Of a DNA stretch of 64,000 nucleotides, positions 44,925 to 54,249 are shown in pieces. The translations under genes were made by a program, and so were the position numbers. The notes beneath the pieces are model-generated. The model searched no databases, had not been told where the DNA came from, and was given only the letters and a program-made list of their open reading frames with translations. Within the stretch, counting starts at the first letter, position 1. Each line of letters starts with the position of its first letter. Origin of the DNA: SXOA01 sp046593355. GTDB lineage: Bacteria; Planctomycetota; Planctomycetia; Pirellulales; Pirellulaceae. The stretch lies in contig JBKJNY010000044.1 in the NCBI GenBank assembly GCA_046593355.1, forward strand, positions 1-64,000, read 5' to 3'.

Positions 44925-46592
44925 CTACTCCCAGTTTTTACCCTCCTTATTCGTCCCGCAGAGGAAAACCTTGATGCCCAAAGCGTCCGCAAATGCCGCT
45001 TTTGCCAGCATGGCCCGGTCGGCAGCGGCAGGGCTGTCGGCATAGGCCACCTGGATGTGGTTGCTCTTGTGGCGGGCCATCATCTGGTCCCGCGAGACGC
45101 CATAAGTGACAGCATGCATGATCGGCCATTGGGGAGTGGTCGCCTGCCAGCGGCGATTCGTTTCTTCCAGCGGAAGCTCGACCACGCCGGCCCGGCCGAT
45201 GTCCATTTTCAGCCGACTGTCCTCCACGTAAATGCGGGACCAGATGATCTCACCCGGTTTGGAAATCCCCTTGAGCGTCCCGCCCCCGCTGGGGAAGTAC
45301 ATCGCCGGCTGACGCTCGCTGCTGGCCCCGGCCCAGCCGCCGATGAAGTGGGCGGGAGGGGCGGAGCCGCTGATGAGGAAGACCCAGACATAGTCGCTGA
45401 CAGTCTTGGACTGGTCCCAGTCTCCCCAGCGGAGATCGTGCAGCGTATTTTCCACCGGCTGCCCCATCGCCTTGTGCAAGCGGTAGGTGAGCAGGCCGTC
45501 CAGCCCCGCGCATTCGTCCACTTCATTGAAGTGCGGCAGCGGCTCTCCTTCATAGAGCATACGGCTGCCGTCGCGGCTCTTGACGGGTGGCCGGTCGGAG
45601 TTGTTGAGCGTCCCCTCCACGAGGTCGCTGGCAGGGAGCAAGTCTTTCAGCCCCTGCTGATACTGGATGCCGATGGCGGCGCAGCCGAAGTCGTCGGCGA
45701 TGCGAAGGGCGGCGACATACATCTGGCACTGAAGCTTGATTTGCTCGTCGGTCAGGTCTGTCTCGTGTGTCTTTCCCGTCACGAATTTCAGGCCGCGTTC
45801 CTCCATCCACCGGCGGATTGCGGCCGCCTCGGCATCACTGACTTGCATCGTCTCGTGGTAGAGAGCCGATTGGCTGAGCCGCTCCTTGTAGCAGCCCGTG
45901 GCGTGCAACAGGTCGTCGGGGATGATGGCGTTGAACATCCCCATGCAGCCTTCGTCGAAGACGCCCAGGATGGCCTTCTTCTCCAATAGCTCTCGGGCCA
46001 ATGCCTGGCCGAGCTTCCGCTCCTCCTTGGGAATCTTGATGTCCTTCAGCGGCGTAACATGGTCGGTCTTGTGCTTGAGTTTCCCCTTCGCGAGCCAGCG
46101 GGCCAGTTGACGGCGAAAGTCGTCGCTGCCAAAGTCCTCGCTCCACAGCGTGCTGTACTTCACTCCGGCCTTGGTCAGCGAACCATTCAAGTTCAACATG
46201 CCGACGAGCCCCGGCCAGGTTCCCGACCAGTTGGCCAGCGTGAGGATCGGCCCCTGGTGGGTGATCAGGCCGTGCAGGACATGGTGCGAGTATTGCCAGA
46301 CCGCTTCCGCCACAATCAATGGCGCTTGCGGGTCGATGCCCGTGAAGACTAGCATCCCCTCCTTTTGCGAAGCGATGAAGCCGTGCTTTTCCTCCGGCTT
46401 GAAGGCGTGCGCCCGCGTTAGATGGTAACCGCCTTGCTCAACGGCCTCCGCCAGAGCTGCTTCCATCTCCGCCTGCGCCGGCCAGCACTTTTGGTTCGCC
46501 GACAGCCGCAAATCGCCATTGGCAATGAGCAGCACCTCCTTTTTGCCGGCTCTCGGCGGCTTGGTGGCGATGGGGAATTGATAGCTGGACAT
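44925..46592 (-). CDS. Fucose/arabinose-isomerase-like protein
   Basis: A 555-residue protein whose fold pattern and blocks (VLHGLITHQGPILTLANWSG, GVFDEGCMGMFNAII, FGCAAIGIQYQQGLKDL) recall the L-fucose/L-arabinose isomerase group. Catalytic residues cannot be confirmed by eye. It is soluble, with no signal peptide. The start at 46592 is inferred: earlier codons have no family-like sequence and overlap the cytochrome gene. An uncharacterised sugar isomerase role is the most I would say. It follows the octahaem cytochrome gene on the same strand. Confidence 0.55.
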   Translation of the reverse strand: MSSYQFPIATKPPRAGKKEVLLIANGDLRLSANQKCWPAQAEMEAALAEAVEQGGYHLTRAHAFKPEEKHGFIASQKEGMLVFTGIDPQAPLIVAEAVWQYSHHVLHGLITHQGPILTLANWSGTWPGLVGMLNLNGSLTKAGVKYSTLWSEDFGSDDFRRQLARWLAKGKLKHKTDHVTPLKDIKIPKEERKLGQALARELLEKKAILGVFDEGCMGMFNAIIPDDLLHATGCYKERLSQSALYHETMQVSDAEAAAIRRWMEERGLKFVTGKTHETDLTDEQIKLQCQMYVAALRIADDFGCAAIGIQYQQGLKDLLPASDLVEGTLNNSDRPPVKSRDGSRMLYEGEPLPHFNEVDECAGLDGLLTYRLHKAMGQPVENTLHDLRWGDWDQSKTVSDYVWVFLISGSAPPAHFIGGWAGASSERQPAMYFPSGGGTLKGISKPGEIIWSRIYVEDSRLKMDIGRAGVVELPLEETNRRWQATTPQWPIMHAVTYGVSRDQMMARHKSNHIQVAYADSPAAADRAMLAKAAFADALGIKVFLCGTNKEGKNWE

Positions 46593-46714
46593 GGGGATCA
46601 GCCTGAGGGGACCGGTTGCGGGTTCAAAAGGTGAGCTGCCGATTTTATCCGCGCTACGGAGGAGTCGATAGCCGTGCCGGGCCTCGGGTGTTAGCCGCCG
46701 GGATACGCGGGCGA

Positions 46715-48589
46715 TCATTCCAAAATCATCATCCGCCGATCATTCCGCTGGCGGTAGATTTCCTCCACGGCGGGAGTATTGAGTTGCCCCTGGTCGTCGA
46801 GCAGGAGAGCATGTCCGCTTTCCGCGAAGGGCTGACGCGATTGTGCTTGCCAGATTTCCAGGGCCTGCTGCTTGGCCTTCACGCGGCGCATCCTTGGGGC
46901 GACGAAGTCGTAGGCGAAATCCTGGTATCCCGGCAGCTTCTTAAGGGAACGATAGCTCACGTAGCGAACGACGGAGTACGGGTCGTCGAGCAGATAGGCT
47001 AGAAAAGGAGCCTCCCAGTCATCGCGCGAGGCTTGCCGCGCCGGCTCCCATCCCAGGTGCCAGGCGGCGATGACCCGATCCCCAGCGTCCCCTTGCAGGG
47101 CCATCGCCACCGCGCTCGACGTTGTTTTCTGCTGCTCACTCAGCTCCACGGCAGGCTGAGCGTACCACTGGGTCAGCTTATCCGCGGTCCAGCCGAGCGG
47201 CTTGTCGAGATGGCACAGGTTGCAGGCGTTGGGCCGGCCGGTTTTCGCGGTCACAGCGGCGCTGGGGCTGTCGATGCGATGGCTGCGGATCCCCTTGAAG
47301 AGGGCGTAGGTAATGTGCGGCATGTGGCAATTCAGGCAATCGCTGCCGCTGGAATCCGCCGCATGATGCGTGTGCTCCGAGAGTTTGTCCCCCATTTCCG
47401 CATGGCATTGCAAACAGGCCTGGTTCCCATTCATCCGCGGCTTGAGCTGGTCGGTATTGCTCTCGTAGCTGTGCATGGAGTGGCAGGAGAGACAGGACAA
47501 TTTGCCCCCTGCGTAGCATTTGGATGCAATGAGCCCCAGATACTCGTCTCCGCCGGTGCGGCAGGTGCCGTCCCCCCAATAGCCTTGCCCGTATTCCCTT
47601 TTGGTCTCGGGCGTGTTGGGGCGATGCATCCGCACCTTCGTTTCTAGCTCTTCCCCGGGACGAAAGCTGGAGCCATGCACCAGCCAGTCCCGGTAGTCGA
47701 CATCGCTATGGCTACTGTGGCACTGGCCACAGATCTGCGCGGAACGCCGGGGGTCGCAGCGGGCGGGATTGACGATGGGATCAGCGGCGCGGTTCGCGGC
47801 GGCAGACAGCGGCTGGGTGCTGGTGTGCTCGCGAAAGCGGACATGCGCCTCGCCGGGGCCGTGGCAAGCTTCGCAAGCGATGCCGAGCTCCACGACCTGG
47901 GTCCGTTGCACGGATTCTTCCGTCCAACCCGGCACGGGCGCGGTGGTGTGGCACTTCACGCAGTTCGTGTTCCAGTGTTGAGAAAGTCGATCCAAGTCTG
48001 GGGGAAGCAGAAATGAATCGTTGTCCGGTATCCAGCGCTGTTCCTCAATATGATAGAGCCAGGGGACTTGCCAGAGCTCGTTGGCCACCGCCACCCAGTA
48101 CGTCTGCGCCACATGCGAACCGGTCGTCAAGACCACCCGCTGCGGTTTGAGCGGCAGGGGCCTGGCCGACCCGCCGTTATTCTGGATTTTGTTTCGCCGC
48201 TCATGTTCCTGATGCGGCTCGGTCATCGTGACCCAGTATTCATCTCCGCGGCGCTGCAGATGGTAGGAGCGGCCGCGAGACTCAAGATGCACGTCGTCAA
48301 ACGGGGCCACGACCGATTGCGGGCCGGCCACCTGCGTCATCGTGCGATGGTACGAATTCTGCCAGGTCTTGTGCTGCTCGGGATGGCATTTGACACACGC
48401 CTGGGAGGAGACATACTCGTCTCGCCCCATCTGAATCGGCGGACGCTCAACCTCCGTGGCCGCGACATGCTTCGCGGGCGGCGGCGTGTGGCGCGTCGCA
48501 GTCAGCCACCAATACCCCAGGGCGGCGAGCAACGCCACCCCCGCGGCTAGTACCGTCAGCCGGGTCCGAAATGACAGCGTTCCGGACAT
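46715..48589 (-). CDS. Octahaem c-type cytochrome with HEAT-like tail
   Basis: A 624-residue protein with an N-terminal membrane anchor or signal (LAAGVALLAALGYWWLTA) and eight CxxCH haem sites (CVKCH twice, CEACH, CGQCH, CLSCH, CLQCH, CLNCH, CNLCH). It is periplasmic and should carry electrons; possible substrates include nitrogen or sulfur compounds. Histidine-rich segments may give distal ligands. The last 150 residues (VIAAWHLGWEPARQASRDDW) are HEAT-like and lack haem. I do not see the CxxCK catalytic haem of NrfA. It does not overlap the sugar-isomerase-like gene. Confidence 0.88.
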   Translation of the reverse strand: MSGTLSFRTRLTVLAAGVALLAALGYWWLTATRHTPPPAKHVAATEVERPPIQMGRDEYVSSQACVKCHPEQHKTWQNSYHRTMTQVAGPQSVVAPFDDVHLESRGRSYHLQRRGDEYWVTMTEPHQEHERRNKIQNNGGSARPLPLKPQRVVLTTGSHVAQTYWVAVANELWQVPWLYHIEEQRWIPDNDSFLLPPDLDRLSQHWNTNCVKCHTTAPVPGWTEESVQRTQVVELGIACEACHGPGEAHVRFREHTSTQPLSAAANRAADPIVNPARCDPRRSAQICGQCHSSHSDVDYRDWLVHGSSFRPGEELETKVRMHRPNTPETKREYGQGYWGDGTCRTGGDEYLGLIASKCYAGGKLSCLSCHSMHSYESNTDQLKPRMNGNQACLQCHAEMGDKLSEHTHHAADSSGSDCLNCHMPHITYALFKGIRSHRIDSPSAAVTAKTGRPNACNLCHLDKPLGWTADKLTQWYAQPAVELSEQQKTTSSAVAMALQGDAGDRVIAAWHLGWEPARQASRDDWEAPFLAYLLDDPYSVVRYVSYRSLKKLPGYQDFAYDFVAPRMRRVKAKQQALEIWQAQSRQPFAESGHALLLDDQGQLNTPAVEEIYRQRNDRRMMILE

Positions 48590-48986
48590 GGTCAGGCCCC
48601 CGACTCATTCACGGCCATTTTCGGGCTCAAGGATTGGCGAGCCCCGCAACGGCATCGTTCAATGCTAGTAGAGCCGAAGGAGAATTACAACATGCGGAGG
48701 GATGCCTTCCCAGAACGACTCCTGCATCAAGCGGTTGGGTTGGGAAGCCTATCCGATGAACCAAACGCATTCCGTGGATCCCCTCAGTTCCAAACTACTC
48801 ACGGGAGAATTTCGGAACAGCCGACAGAGGCATCCGGGAGGGGGTCACTCTCGGCTGCTTAAACCCGAATTTATCTTCACTTCATCGAGGATTCAGGTAC
48901 GTCGCATATACTGCCCTCCAACCGTGAGGTGGAGGTTGCCCCGCTCGGGGCGCGGCCTCGCGGGGGATTTCTCAAGGAGCTAGGCG
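48590..48986. other. Intergenic region with one possible short ORF
   Basis: The gap between divergent genes holds an ORF of 56 codons (48692-48862) with GAAGGAG nine bases before its ATG, but the product looks random and has no recognisable feature, so it is not called. The PepSY gene promoter is probably here. Confidence 0.35.
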
Positions 48987-49718
48987 ATGCGTTTCACCAT
49001 TACTTTGATTGTGCTGGGCCTGGTGGCCGGCGGGCTGCTGGCGAGCAGGCCGCTGCGGGGCGATGACGAGAAGAAGATCGAGAAGAAGATCGAGAAGAAG
49101 ATCGAGAAGAACGGCGTGAAGGAAGAGAAGGACGACGACGATGACGACAAGGACGAGAAGAAGGGGAAGAAGGAAGACGATGACGACGACAAAGACGACA
49201 AGAAGCCCGCGAAGAATGCCGAGTCCGAGGAATCCATTGGCCCGAAGAAGCTGCCGGACGGGATTCTGGAAGCAGCCAAGAAGGCGTTCCCCGACGCCGA
49301 AGTGGTCGGGGCGGCCCGCGAGAAGGACGGCGATAAGACAGTCTATGAAGTCGAGCTCAAGCAGAAAGGGCTGACCATCGACATCATGTTCAGCGACAAG
49401 GGGGTGATGGAGCTGGTTGAGAAGCAGATACCGCTTAAAAGCGTCCCCGAGGCGATTTCCGCCGCGGTGAGCAAGAAATACCCCAGGTCCACGATTAAAC
49501 TGGCGGAAGTGCTCTACAAGGTGGCCGACGGCAAACAGACGCTGGACATGTACGAAGTCCTTCTTGAGACTGCGGATGAAAACGGGGTCGAAATCAAGCT
49601 GACGCCGAAGGGGGAAATCAAGGAGGAGGAGCAGAAGGGAAAGACGGGCGACGACGAGAAAAAGGAAGAACCCAAGAAGGAGGCGAAAAAGGAGCCCAAG
49701 AAACCCCAGAAGGAGTAG
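48987..49718 (+). CDS. Exported PepSY-like protein with a charged linker
   Basis: A 243-residue protein with a signal peptide (LIVLGLVAGGLLASRPLRG). A long low-complexity region of Glu, Lys and Asp follows (KKIEKKIEKKIEKNG, then runs of Asp) and then one or two PepSY-like alpha/beta units (PDGILEAAKKAFPDAEVVGA, EAISAAVSKKYPRSTIKLAE). It ends with a Lys/Glu-rich tail. The GAAGAAGATCGAG nucleotide repetition near 49068 shows the linker can expand or shrink. AAGGAG precedes the ATG. It may be an inhibitor or metal-binding protein; no partner is seen. Confidence 0.75.
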   Translation: MRFTITLIVLGLVAGGLLASRPLRGDDEKKIEKKIEKKIEKNGVKEEKDDDDDDKDEKKGKKEDDDDDKDDKKPAKNAESEESIGPKKLPDGILEAAKKAFPDAEVVGAAREKDGDKTVYEVELKQKGLTIDIMFSDKGVMELVEKQIPLKSVPEAISAAVSKKYPRSTIKLAEVLYKVADGKQTLDMYEVLLETADENGVEIKLTPKGEIKEEEQKGKTGDDEKKEEPKKEAKKEPKKPQKE

Positions 49719-49865
49719 CGTCCCGCCCACGAATCCTTATTGATCCCTCGGACGGCGGGCACGAAACGTTGCATCCGCGCCCGCCGTGCGCTATTGTCAA
49801 GAACGCTGAACCGCAGATTCCCGTCTTATTCTGGGAATGACCTGCCGCGTCATGGGGCTAAAATT

Positions 49866-50849
49866 ATGCGCACACTAGCATCCTTCCGCGTCGTCTTGCT
49901 CCTTTTTGCTCTCGCAACCGCTCTCCACCAGCCGGTTTGGATGATCGCGGCTGATGAGGAAGAGGAGGAATCTCCTCTGGCGGCGATCGACCCGCGGCGG
50001 GTGGTGGTGACGATGGCGGATGGAAGCCAGCTCAAGGTGCGGCTGGCCGAGGAGCCCGTCGTAATACAAACTCCGAATGGCAAGCTGTCGGTCCCCGCCG
50101 GCGATGTGCGGCGGATCGTATTTGCCCTGCGCCTGACGGAGGAAGAGAAGCAGCAGATTGCCCAGTGGATCGAGACCCTTGGCGTGCCCGACCCGGCGGC
50201 CCGGCGGCAGGCGGCGGGGGAGCTGTTTGCCCAGCAGGCTCGCGCGTGGCGGCCGTTGGAAAAGGCCGCCAAGGAGGCAGCCCCGGAAATCGCCAAGGAA
50301 GCGGAAGCCTTGCTCGACAAGCTTTGGGAGGTTGTTCCGGAAAGCGAGCTCACGGGGAATGAACTCGACATCGTGGAAACGCCGGACGCCAAAATCGCCG
50401 GGCGGATTGCCGCCATGAGCCTGCGCATTCAGACCACGCAGTTCGGCGAGCTCAAGCTCAAGCTGGCCGATGCCCGCACGCTCCGCTCGCTGGCCCTGCC
50501 GGAGCCGGAAGTGGTGGAAAAGGTGGACATCAAAGGGGCCCAGCCCGATCCTGGCAATCTCAAGGCCGTGGAGGGGCAGGTGGGCCAGACCTTCCTGTTC
50601 AAAGTCACCGGCGCGGGGGGCGGCACGATGTACGGCAGCAATCCCTACACCACCGACTCGCGGCTCTCGTCGGCGGTCGTCCACTGCGGGTTACTGAAGC
50701 AAGGCGAGACCGGCGTCGTGAAGGTCAAAATCATGGGCAACCTCCCCGCGTTCGTCGGCGCGACTCTCAATGGCCTCTCCAGCAGCAGCTACAGCGGCTA
50801 TCCGGGCTATGAGATCAGCAAGCCGAAGAAGACGCGGCCGCGGAAATAA
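49866..50849 (+). CDS. Exported protein with C-terminal LCCL domain
   Basis: A 327-residue protein with a signal peptide (LASFRVVLLLFALATALHQP) and an acidic stretch EEEEES. The middle is helical, and the last 95 residues resemble an LCCL domain: TMYGSNPYTTDSRLSSAVVH then CGLLKQGETGVVKVK and SGYPGYEIS. LCCL domains are known mostly from animal secreted proteins and some bacteria and may bind lipids. Its Cys content here is low, one Cys against several in animals, so identification is moderate. It lies 150 bases after the PepSY gene on the same strand. Confidence 0.7.
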   Translation: MRTLASFRVVLLLFALATALHQPVWMIAADEEEEESPLAAIDPRRVVVTMADGSQLKVRLAEEPVVIQTPNGKLSVPAGDVRRIVFALRLTEEEKQQIAQWIETLGVPDPAARRQAAGELFAQQARAWRPLEKAAKEAAPEIAKEAEALLDKLWEVVPESELTGNELDIVETPDAKIAGRIAAMSLRIQTTQFGELKLKLADARTLRSLALPEPEVVEKVDIKGAQPDPGNLKAVEGQVGQTFLFKVTGAGGGTMYGSNPYTTDSRLSSAVVHCGLLKQGETGVVKVKIMGNLPAFVGATLNGLSSSSYSGYPGYEISKPKKTRPRK

Positions 50850-50867
50850 GAAGGCATCGTCCGCAGA

Positions 50868-50935
50868 TTGAAGCACCATCAGGATTTTCTTAAATCTGCG
50901 TTCATCTGCGAAATCTGTGGACAAATCTGCGGAAG
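50868..50935. repeat. Family F-like inverted repeat
   Basis: Outer arms TCCGCAGATT/AATCTGCGGA enclose internal copies of AAATCTGCG-type words. It resembles the repeat pair at 26916-27010. Confidence 0.6.
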
Positions 50936-50940
50936 ACACA

Positions 50941-51693
50941 CTATCCATACAGTTTCAGCACTTCATCGCTGCCGATTCGGCGGGCCTTGATGCGGCCTTC
51001 GGAGAGCTTTTCGCCGTTGGGGTCGATGTAGATGCGGCCGGTGCGCTGCTTGCTCTCGGGGTTCACGTTCATGACGTGGATGTTGAAGATATAGGCCGAC
51101 TCGCTGGTGGCTTTGAACCAGTGGACGTTGTCCTTGTAGTCCGAGACGGTGGAGTGCTCCCCCGCTTTGAAGGCCCGGTCGATGGTCGGGCGGATGATCA
51201 TGTGGGTCTGGGTGTCCTCCAGCCGGTCGTAGTGCTTGCCTTGGAAATCCCCCTTGAGGATTAGGAAAGCGGTGGCCATGTTGTTGTGGCCGTGCGGAAC
51301 GACGCTGCGGCCTTTGGCGAGGGCAAAGACCTGATGGCCGAAGACCAGGTTCGTCGGCAGCCCTTCGACTTGCGGGAACTTGGCCCGCAGGCTCTTCTCG
51401 CCGCTTTCCGCGTGCTTGATGTTCGCCGTCAGCTTCTCGAAGTCAATAAACTTGAGGGCTTCGCCCAAGTCCACTTTGGCGAACAGCTCGTCCACCTTGG
51501 TCTGCCAATCCGTCTGCTTGAGCTTCTGCCCCAGCACGGATTCGGACAGCTCATTCAGATCCTTCATCCACTTCCCCGCCAGCAGCTTCATATCCGCCGC
51601 GAAGACATCCCGCGTCAGCAGCGTCTCCAGCAGGGAGTACGTGAGCAGGGATCCGAGCGTGGCCTGCGTGAACTGGCGGCGGGAGAGGGACAT
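50941..51693 (-). CDS. Tat-exported cupin-like protein
   Basis: A 250-residue protein with a Tat-type leader (SRRQFTQATLGSLLTYSLL). The C-terminal 130 residues form a cupin-like jelly roll (VVPHGHNNMATAFLILKGDF then EDTQTHMIIRP and KAGEHSTVSDYKDNVHWF). Several His residues suggest metal binding. An N-terminal helical part (LNELSESVLGQKLKQTDW) precedes it. The start at 51693 has GGAG upstream; the longer frame begins in unlikely sequence. The function is unknown. Confidence 0.7.
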   Translation of the reverse strand: MSLSRRQFTQATLGSLLTYSLLETLLTRDVFAADMKLLAGKWMKDLNELSESVLGQKLKQTDWQTKVDELFAKVDLGEALKFIDFEKLTANIKHAESGEKSLRAKFPQVEGLPTNLVFGHQVFALAKGRSVVPHGHNNMATAFLILKGDFQGKHYDRLEDTQTHMIIRPTIDRAFKAGEHSTVSDYKDNVHWFKATSESAYIFNIHVMNVNPESKQRTGRIYIDPNGEKLSEGRIKARRIGSDEVLKLYG

Positions 51694-51811
51694 GGGGGAC
51701 TCCGATGCAACAGCGGAAAGTGGAAAGCCGAAAGCGGATGCGTTAGTACCAAACATGATACGGCAACTTGGGCCGGAATACCATAAATAGGCAAGGAAGA
51801 GTTGGAAGAGA

Positions 51812-51930
51812 TGTGAACAAAAGGTAACAAAGGAAACGAAGGTGGATGTGAACCGATTGCTGAATTGGTTTTTCTGCCTCTTCTCTTCTGCCTCTCCTTC
51901 GTTTCCTTTGTTCCCTTCTGTTCAAAATGT
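51812..51930. repeat. Family E paired palindromic repeat, copy 1
   Basis: Arms of type GAACAGAAGGGAACAAAGG and complement lie at 51812-51845 and 51894-51930. Copies 2 and 3 lie at 54143 and 59223. Confidence 0.8.
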
Positions 51931-51933
51931 CTT

Positions 51934-54123
51934 CTACCCCTTCTTCCGAAAGGCATTTTGCATCTCGCGGATTTGCTCCAGGTCGATGCCGGCGGGTTTG
52001 TTTTCCAGGAACCAGTTGAGCTCCTGCACGGCTTGCTCGCGGCGGCCCGTTTCATGGTGCAAGATGGCCCGCAGGCCACGTTCGCGGACGAGGGAAGGGT
52101 CAATGATGAGCATCGCTTCGACGTACCGCAGCACGGCTTCCTTGTCGGACTTCTGCTGGGCCAGACCGAGCAGGTTGCCGAGCATCCGCTGCAGGATTTG
52201 CCGCTCGCTGACCGGGGCAAGCTGGGCCTCCGTCACGTCCTCGCCGGTTAGCTCACGAACTTTCTTCTCGGCGTCCTCGCGGCTGAGAGGCTTGCCGCCG
52301 TCGAACACGTCGATGAGCTGCGGCTCGCCTTCCTTGGGAAGATGGCGGACGACGAAGTGGGCGGGGAGACCGACTCCTTCCATCTTCAAGCCGAGGTGGG
52401 CCGCCAGCTCCATGTACAGGATGGAGAGCGTAATCGGCAACCCTTCGCGGTCATCCAGCACGCGATTCAGATAGCTGTTGAACCGGTTGTAATAGTCCGT
52501 GCGGCTGCCGTGAAAACCGTTTTGCTTGAAGAGATACTCATTGAGCGCCTCCAGCTTCTTCGCCTCGCTCACATCCGCCGGCAGCTTCGCCTTCACCTCT
52601 TCCGCCATCCGGTTCAGTTGCTTCGTGTAAGCCTCCACGTCCACCTCTTCCTCATCCAGCCGGGCGATGGTGAGCGCGGCCCGGAAGAGGTCGATCTTGC
52701 CCTCGCGCGCTTCCAGGACCGCCGTCAGTTCGTTGGCCACCTGCTGAAGGCGGACATCGGCGGCGACCTGCTCGAGTTCCAAGGCCCGTTCGCGGAGCGA
52801 TTTGGCTTTTTGCCGCAAGGATTGAATGGCTTCATCGGGCGCGGCGACGAGCGGCGCGAGCTTCTCCGGCAGCAGGCTTTCGAGCGCCGGGAGAGCGTCG
52901 ATCTCCTTGGTGAGGCTGGCGGTCAGCTCGGCGGTGGCGAGAGGGGAAGGCAGGCTCGCACCGACCTGAAAGCGGCGGAACTCGGCCCGGGTCTCGCGGA
53001 ATTTGGCCAGGCCGACTTTGCCTTTCGTCAGGCCGTCGTCGGTGGATTCGATGACCAGCTCATTGTTGAGGAAGCAGAGGAGCTTTCCCTTCTCGATACG
53101 GACCTTGAGGTGGTTCCATTGGCCGGAGCGGTAGTGCTCGCTCGCTGTTTCGGTCAGCACTTTCCAACTGAAGACGTCGGGCCCATCGAATCGCGTCAGG
53201 CGGAGCTTGCCATTGGTGGGATAAAAGCCGTAATGCGAGTCCTTGCCGTCGGCATGGAAAACAAGCCCGGCGGCGCCTGCTTCGTTATCGAGCTTCACAC
53301 TGACCGCGACTTCGTACGGCAGCTCCGGCGGATCGGCTTGCGAGAGGCAGAGCGACCTCCCGCCGAAGCCGCTGCCTTGACCGCCGACGAGGATTCTGCC
53401 CCCCCGCTGCTGCCAGGTAGCGCCGAACAGCGGCAACCAGTCCTTTTTGTCGATGCCACCGATGGTGAGCCAGCGGTCCATGGGAATCGGATTGGGTTTT
53501 TCCAGCAGGGGCTTAAGGGCGTTGACTTCCACGGCGAAGGCGATGTTTTGCTGCACCAGGGACTTGAGCGTGACGATGCCGACAACCTTGCCCTGCCCAT
53601 CCAGAACCGGTCCGCCGCTGTTGCCGGGCTCGACCGGCATTGCCAGTTGCAACATGCGACGGCCGTCGATTTCACGCACTTCCGAAATCACGCCGCCGAC
53701 CACGCTGTTCTTGAGGCCATAGGGATTCCCCAGGGCCACCATCGGGGCCCCTTGCTCCAGTTTGGCCGAGTCGCCGAGCTCCAAAGCGGGCAGATCCTTG
53801 CCATCCACTTTCAGCACCGCCAAGTCCAAGTTTCGGTCCCAGGCGCGGATTTCCGTCACGGCGAGCTTCTTGCCGTCCGAGGTCTGCACGGTGATGGGCC
53901 GGGCCTCACCAATCACATGCAGATTTGTGGCAATCAAGCCGTCCGCGGAAATCACAAACCCGGTCCCCAGGCGGCTGTCGCTGCTCTCGCGGCCGGACAT
54001 GGTGATCAGGACGATGGACGGGCGGGCCTTCTTGGCGAGCTCGGCGACGGAAGCGGGTTCGGCGGCAAACGCCGAGACATAAGGGAACAGGGAGAGAAAC
54101 CCTAGGAGAATAATAGCGCGCAT
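51934..54123 (-). CDS. Trypsin-like protease fused to SirB1-type and TPR domains
   Basis: A 729-residue protein with a signal peptide. Residues 25-200 form a DegP-class chymotrypsin fold with the catalytic triad His69 (NLHVIGE), Asp100 (NLDLAVLK) and Ser169 (EPGNSGGP). Residues about 225-400 are a laminin-G/DUF1080-like beta sandwich (FHADGKDSHYGFYPTNGKL). Residues about 520-650 are a SirB1/transglutaminase-core2 domain (LNRVLDDREGLPITLSILY, GVGLPAHFVVRH), and the C-terminus has TPR-like helices. No PDZ domain is seen. The start at 54123 gives a proper signal peptide. It is bounded by family E repeats on both sides. This domain order is unusual. Confidence 0.82.
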   Translation of the reverse strand: MRAIILLGFLSLFPYVSAFAAEPASVAELAKKARPSIVLITMSGRESSDSRLGTGFVISADGLIATNLHVIGEARPITVQTSDGKKLAVTEIRAWDRNLDLAVLKVDGKDLPALELGDSAKLEQGAPMVALGNPYGLKNSVVGGVISEVREIDGRRMLQLAMPVEPGNSGGPVLDGQGKVVGIVTLKSLVQQNIAFAVEVNALKPLLEKPNPIPMDRWLTIGGIDKKDWLPLFGATWQQRGGRILVGGQGSGFGGRSLCLSQADPPELPYEVAVSVKLDNEAGAAGLVFHADGKDSHYGFYPTNGKLRLTRFDGPDVFSWKVLTETASEHYRSGQWNHLKVRIEKGKLLCFLNNELVIESTDDGLTKGKVGLAKFRETRAEFRRFQVGASLPSPLATAELTASLTKEIDALPALESLLPEKLAPLVAAPDEAIQSLRQKAKSLRERALELEQVAADVRLQQVANELTAVLEAREGKIDLFRAALTIARLDEEEVDVEAYTKQLNRMAEEVKAKLPADVSEAKKLEALNEYLFKQNGFHGSRTDYYNRFNSYLNRVLDDREGLPITLSILYMELAAHLGLKMEGVGLPAHFVVRHLPKEGEPQLIDVFDGGKPLSREDAEKKVRELTGEDVTEAQLAPVSERQILQRMLGNLLGLAQQKSDKEAVLRYVEAMLIIDPSLVRERGLRAILHHETGRREQAVQELNWFLENKPAGIDLEQIREMQNAFRKKG

Positions 54124-54142
54124 GAGCGAGAGTCCGAAGACA

Positions 54143-54240
54143 TTTTGAACAGAAGGGAACAAAGGTAACGAAGGGAGGAAAAAGCAGTAAGTAAGGTTCT
54201 TCTGCCTTTCTTCGTTACCTTCGTTCCCTTCTGTTCAAAT
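54143..54240. repeat. Family E paired palindromic repeat, copy 2
   Basis: Arms at 54143-54174 and 54211-54240 are about 30 bases each. It lies between the protease and cold-shock genes. Confidence 0.85.
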
Positions 54241-54249
54241 TCTTCCTAT

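Noticed and set aside
48692..48862. A short ORF with a good ribosome-binding site
   Set aside because: The product of 56 residues lacks any feature and ends in random-looking sequence; not enough to call a gene.
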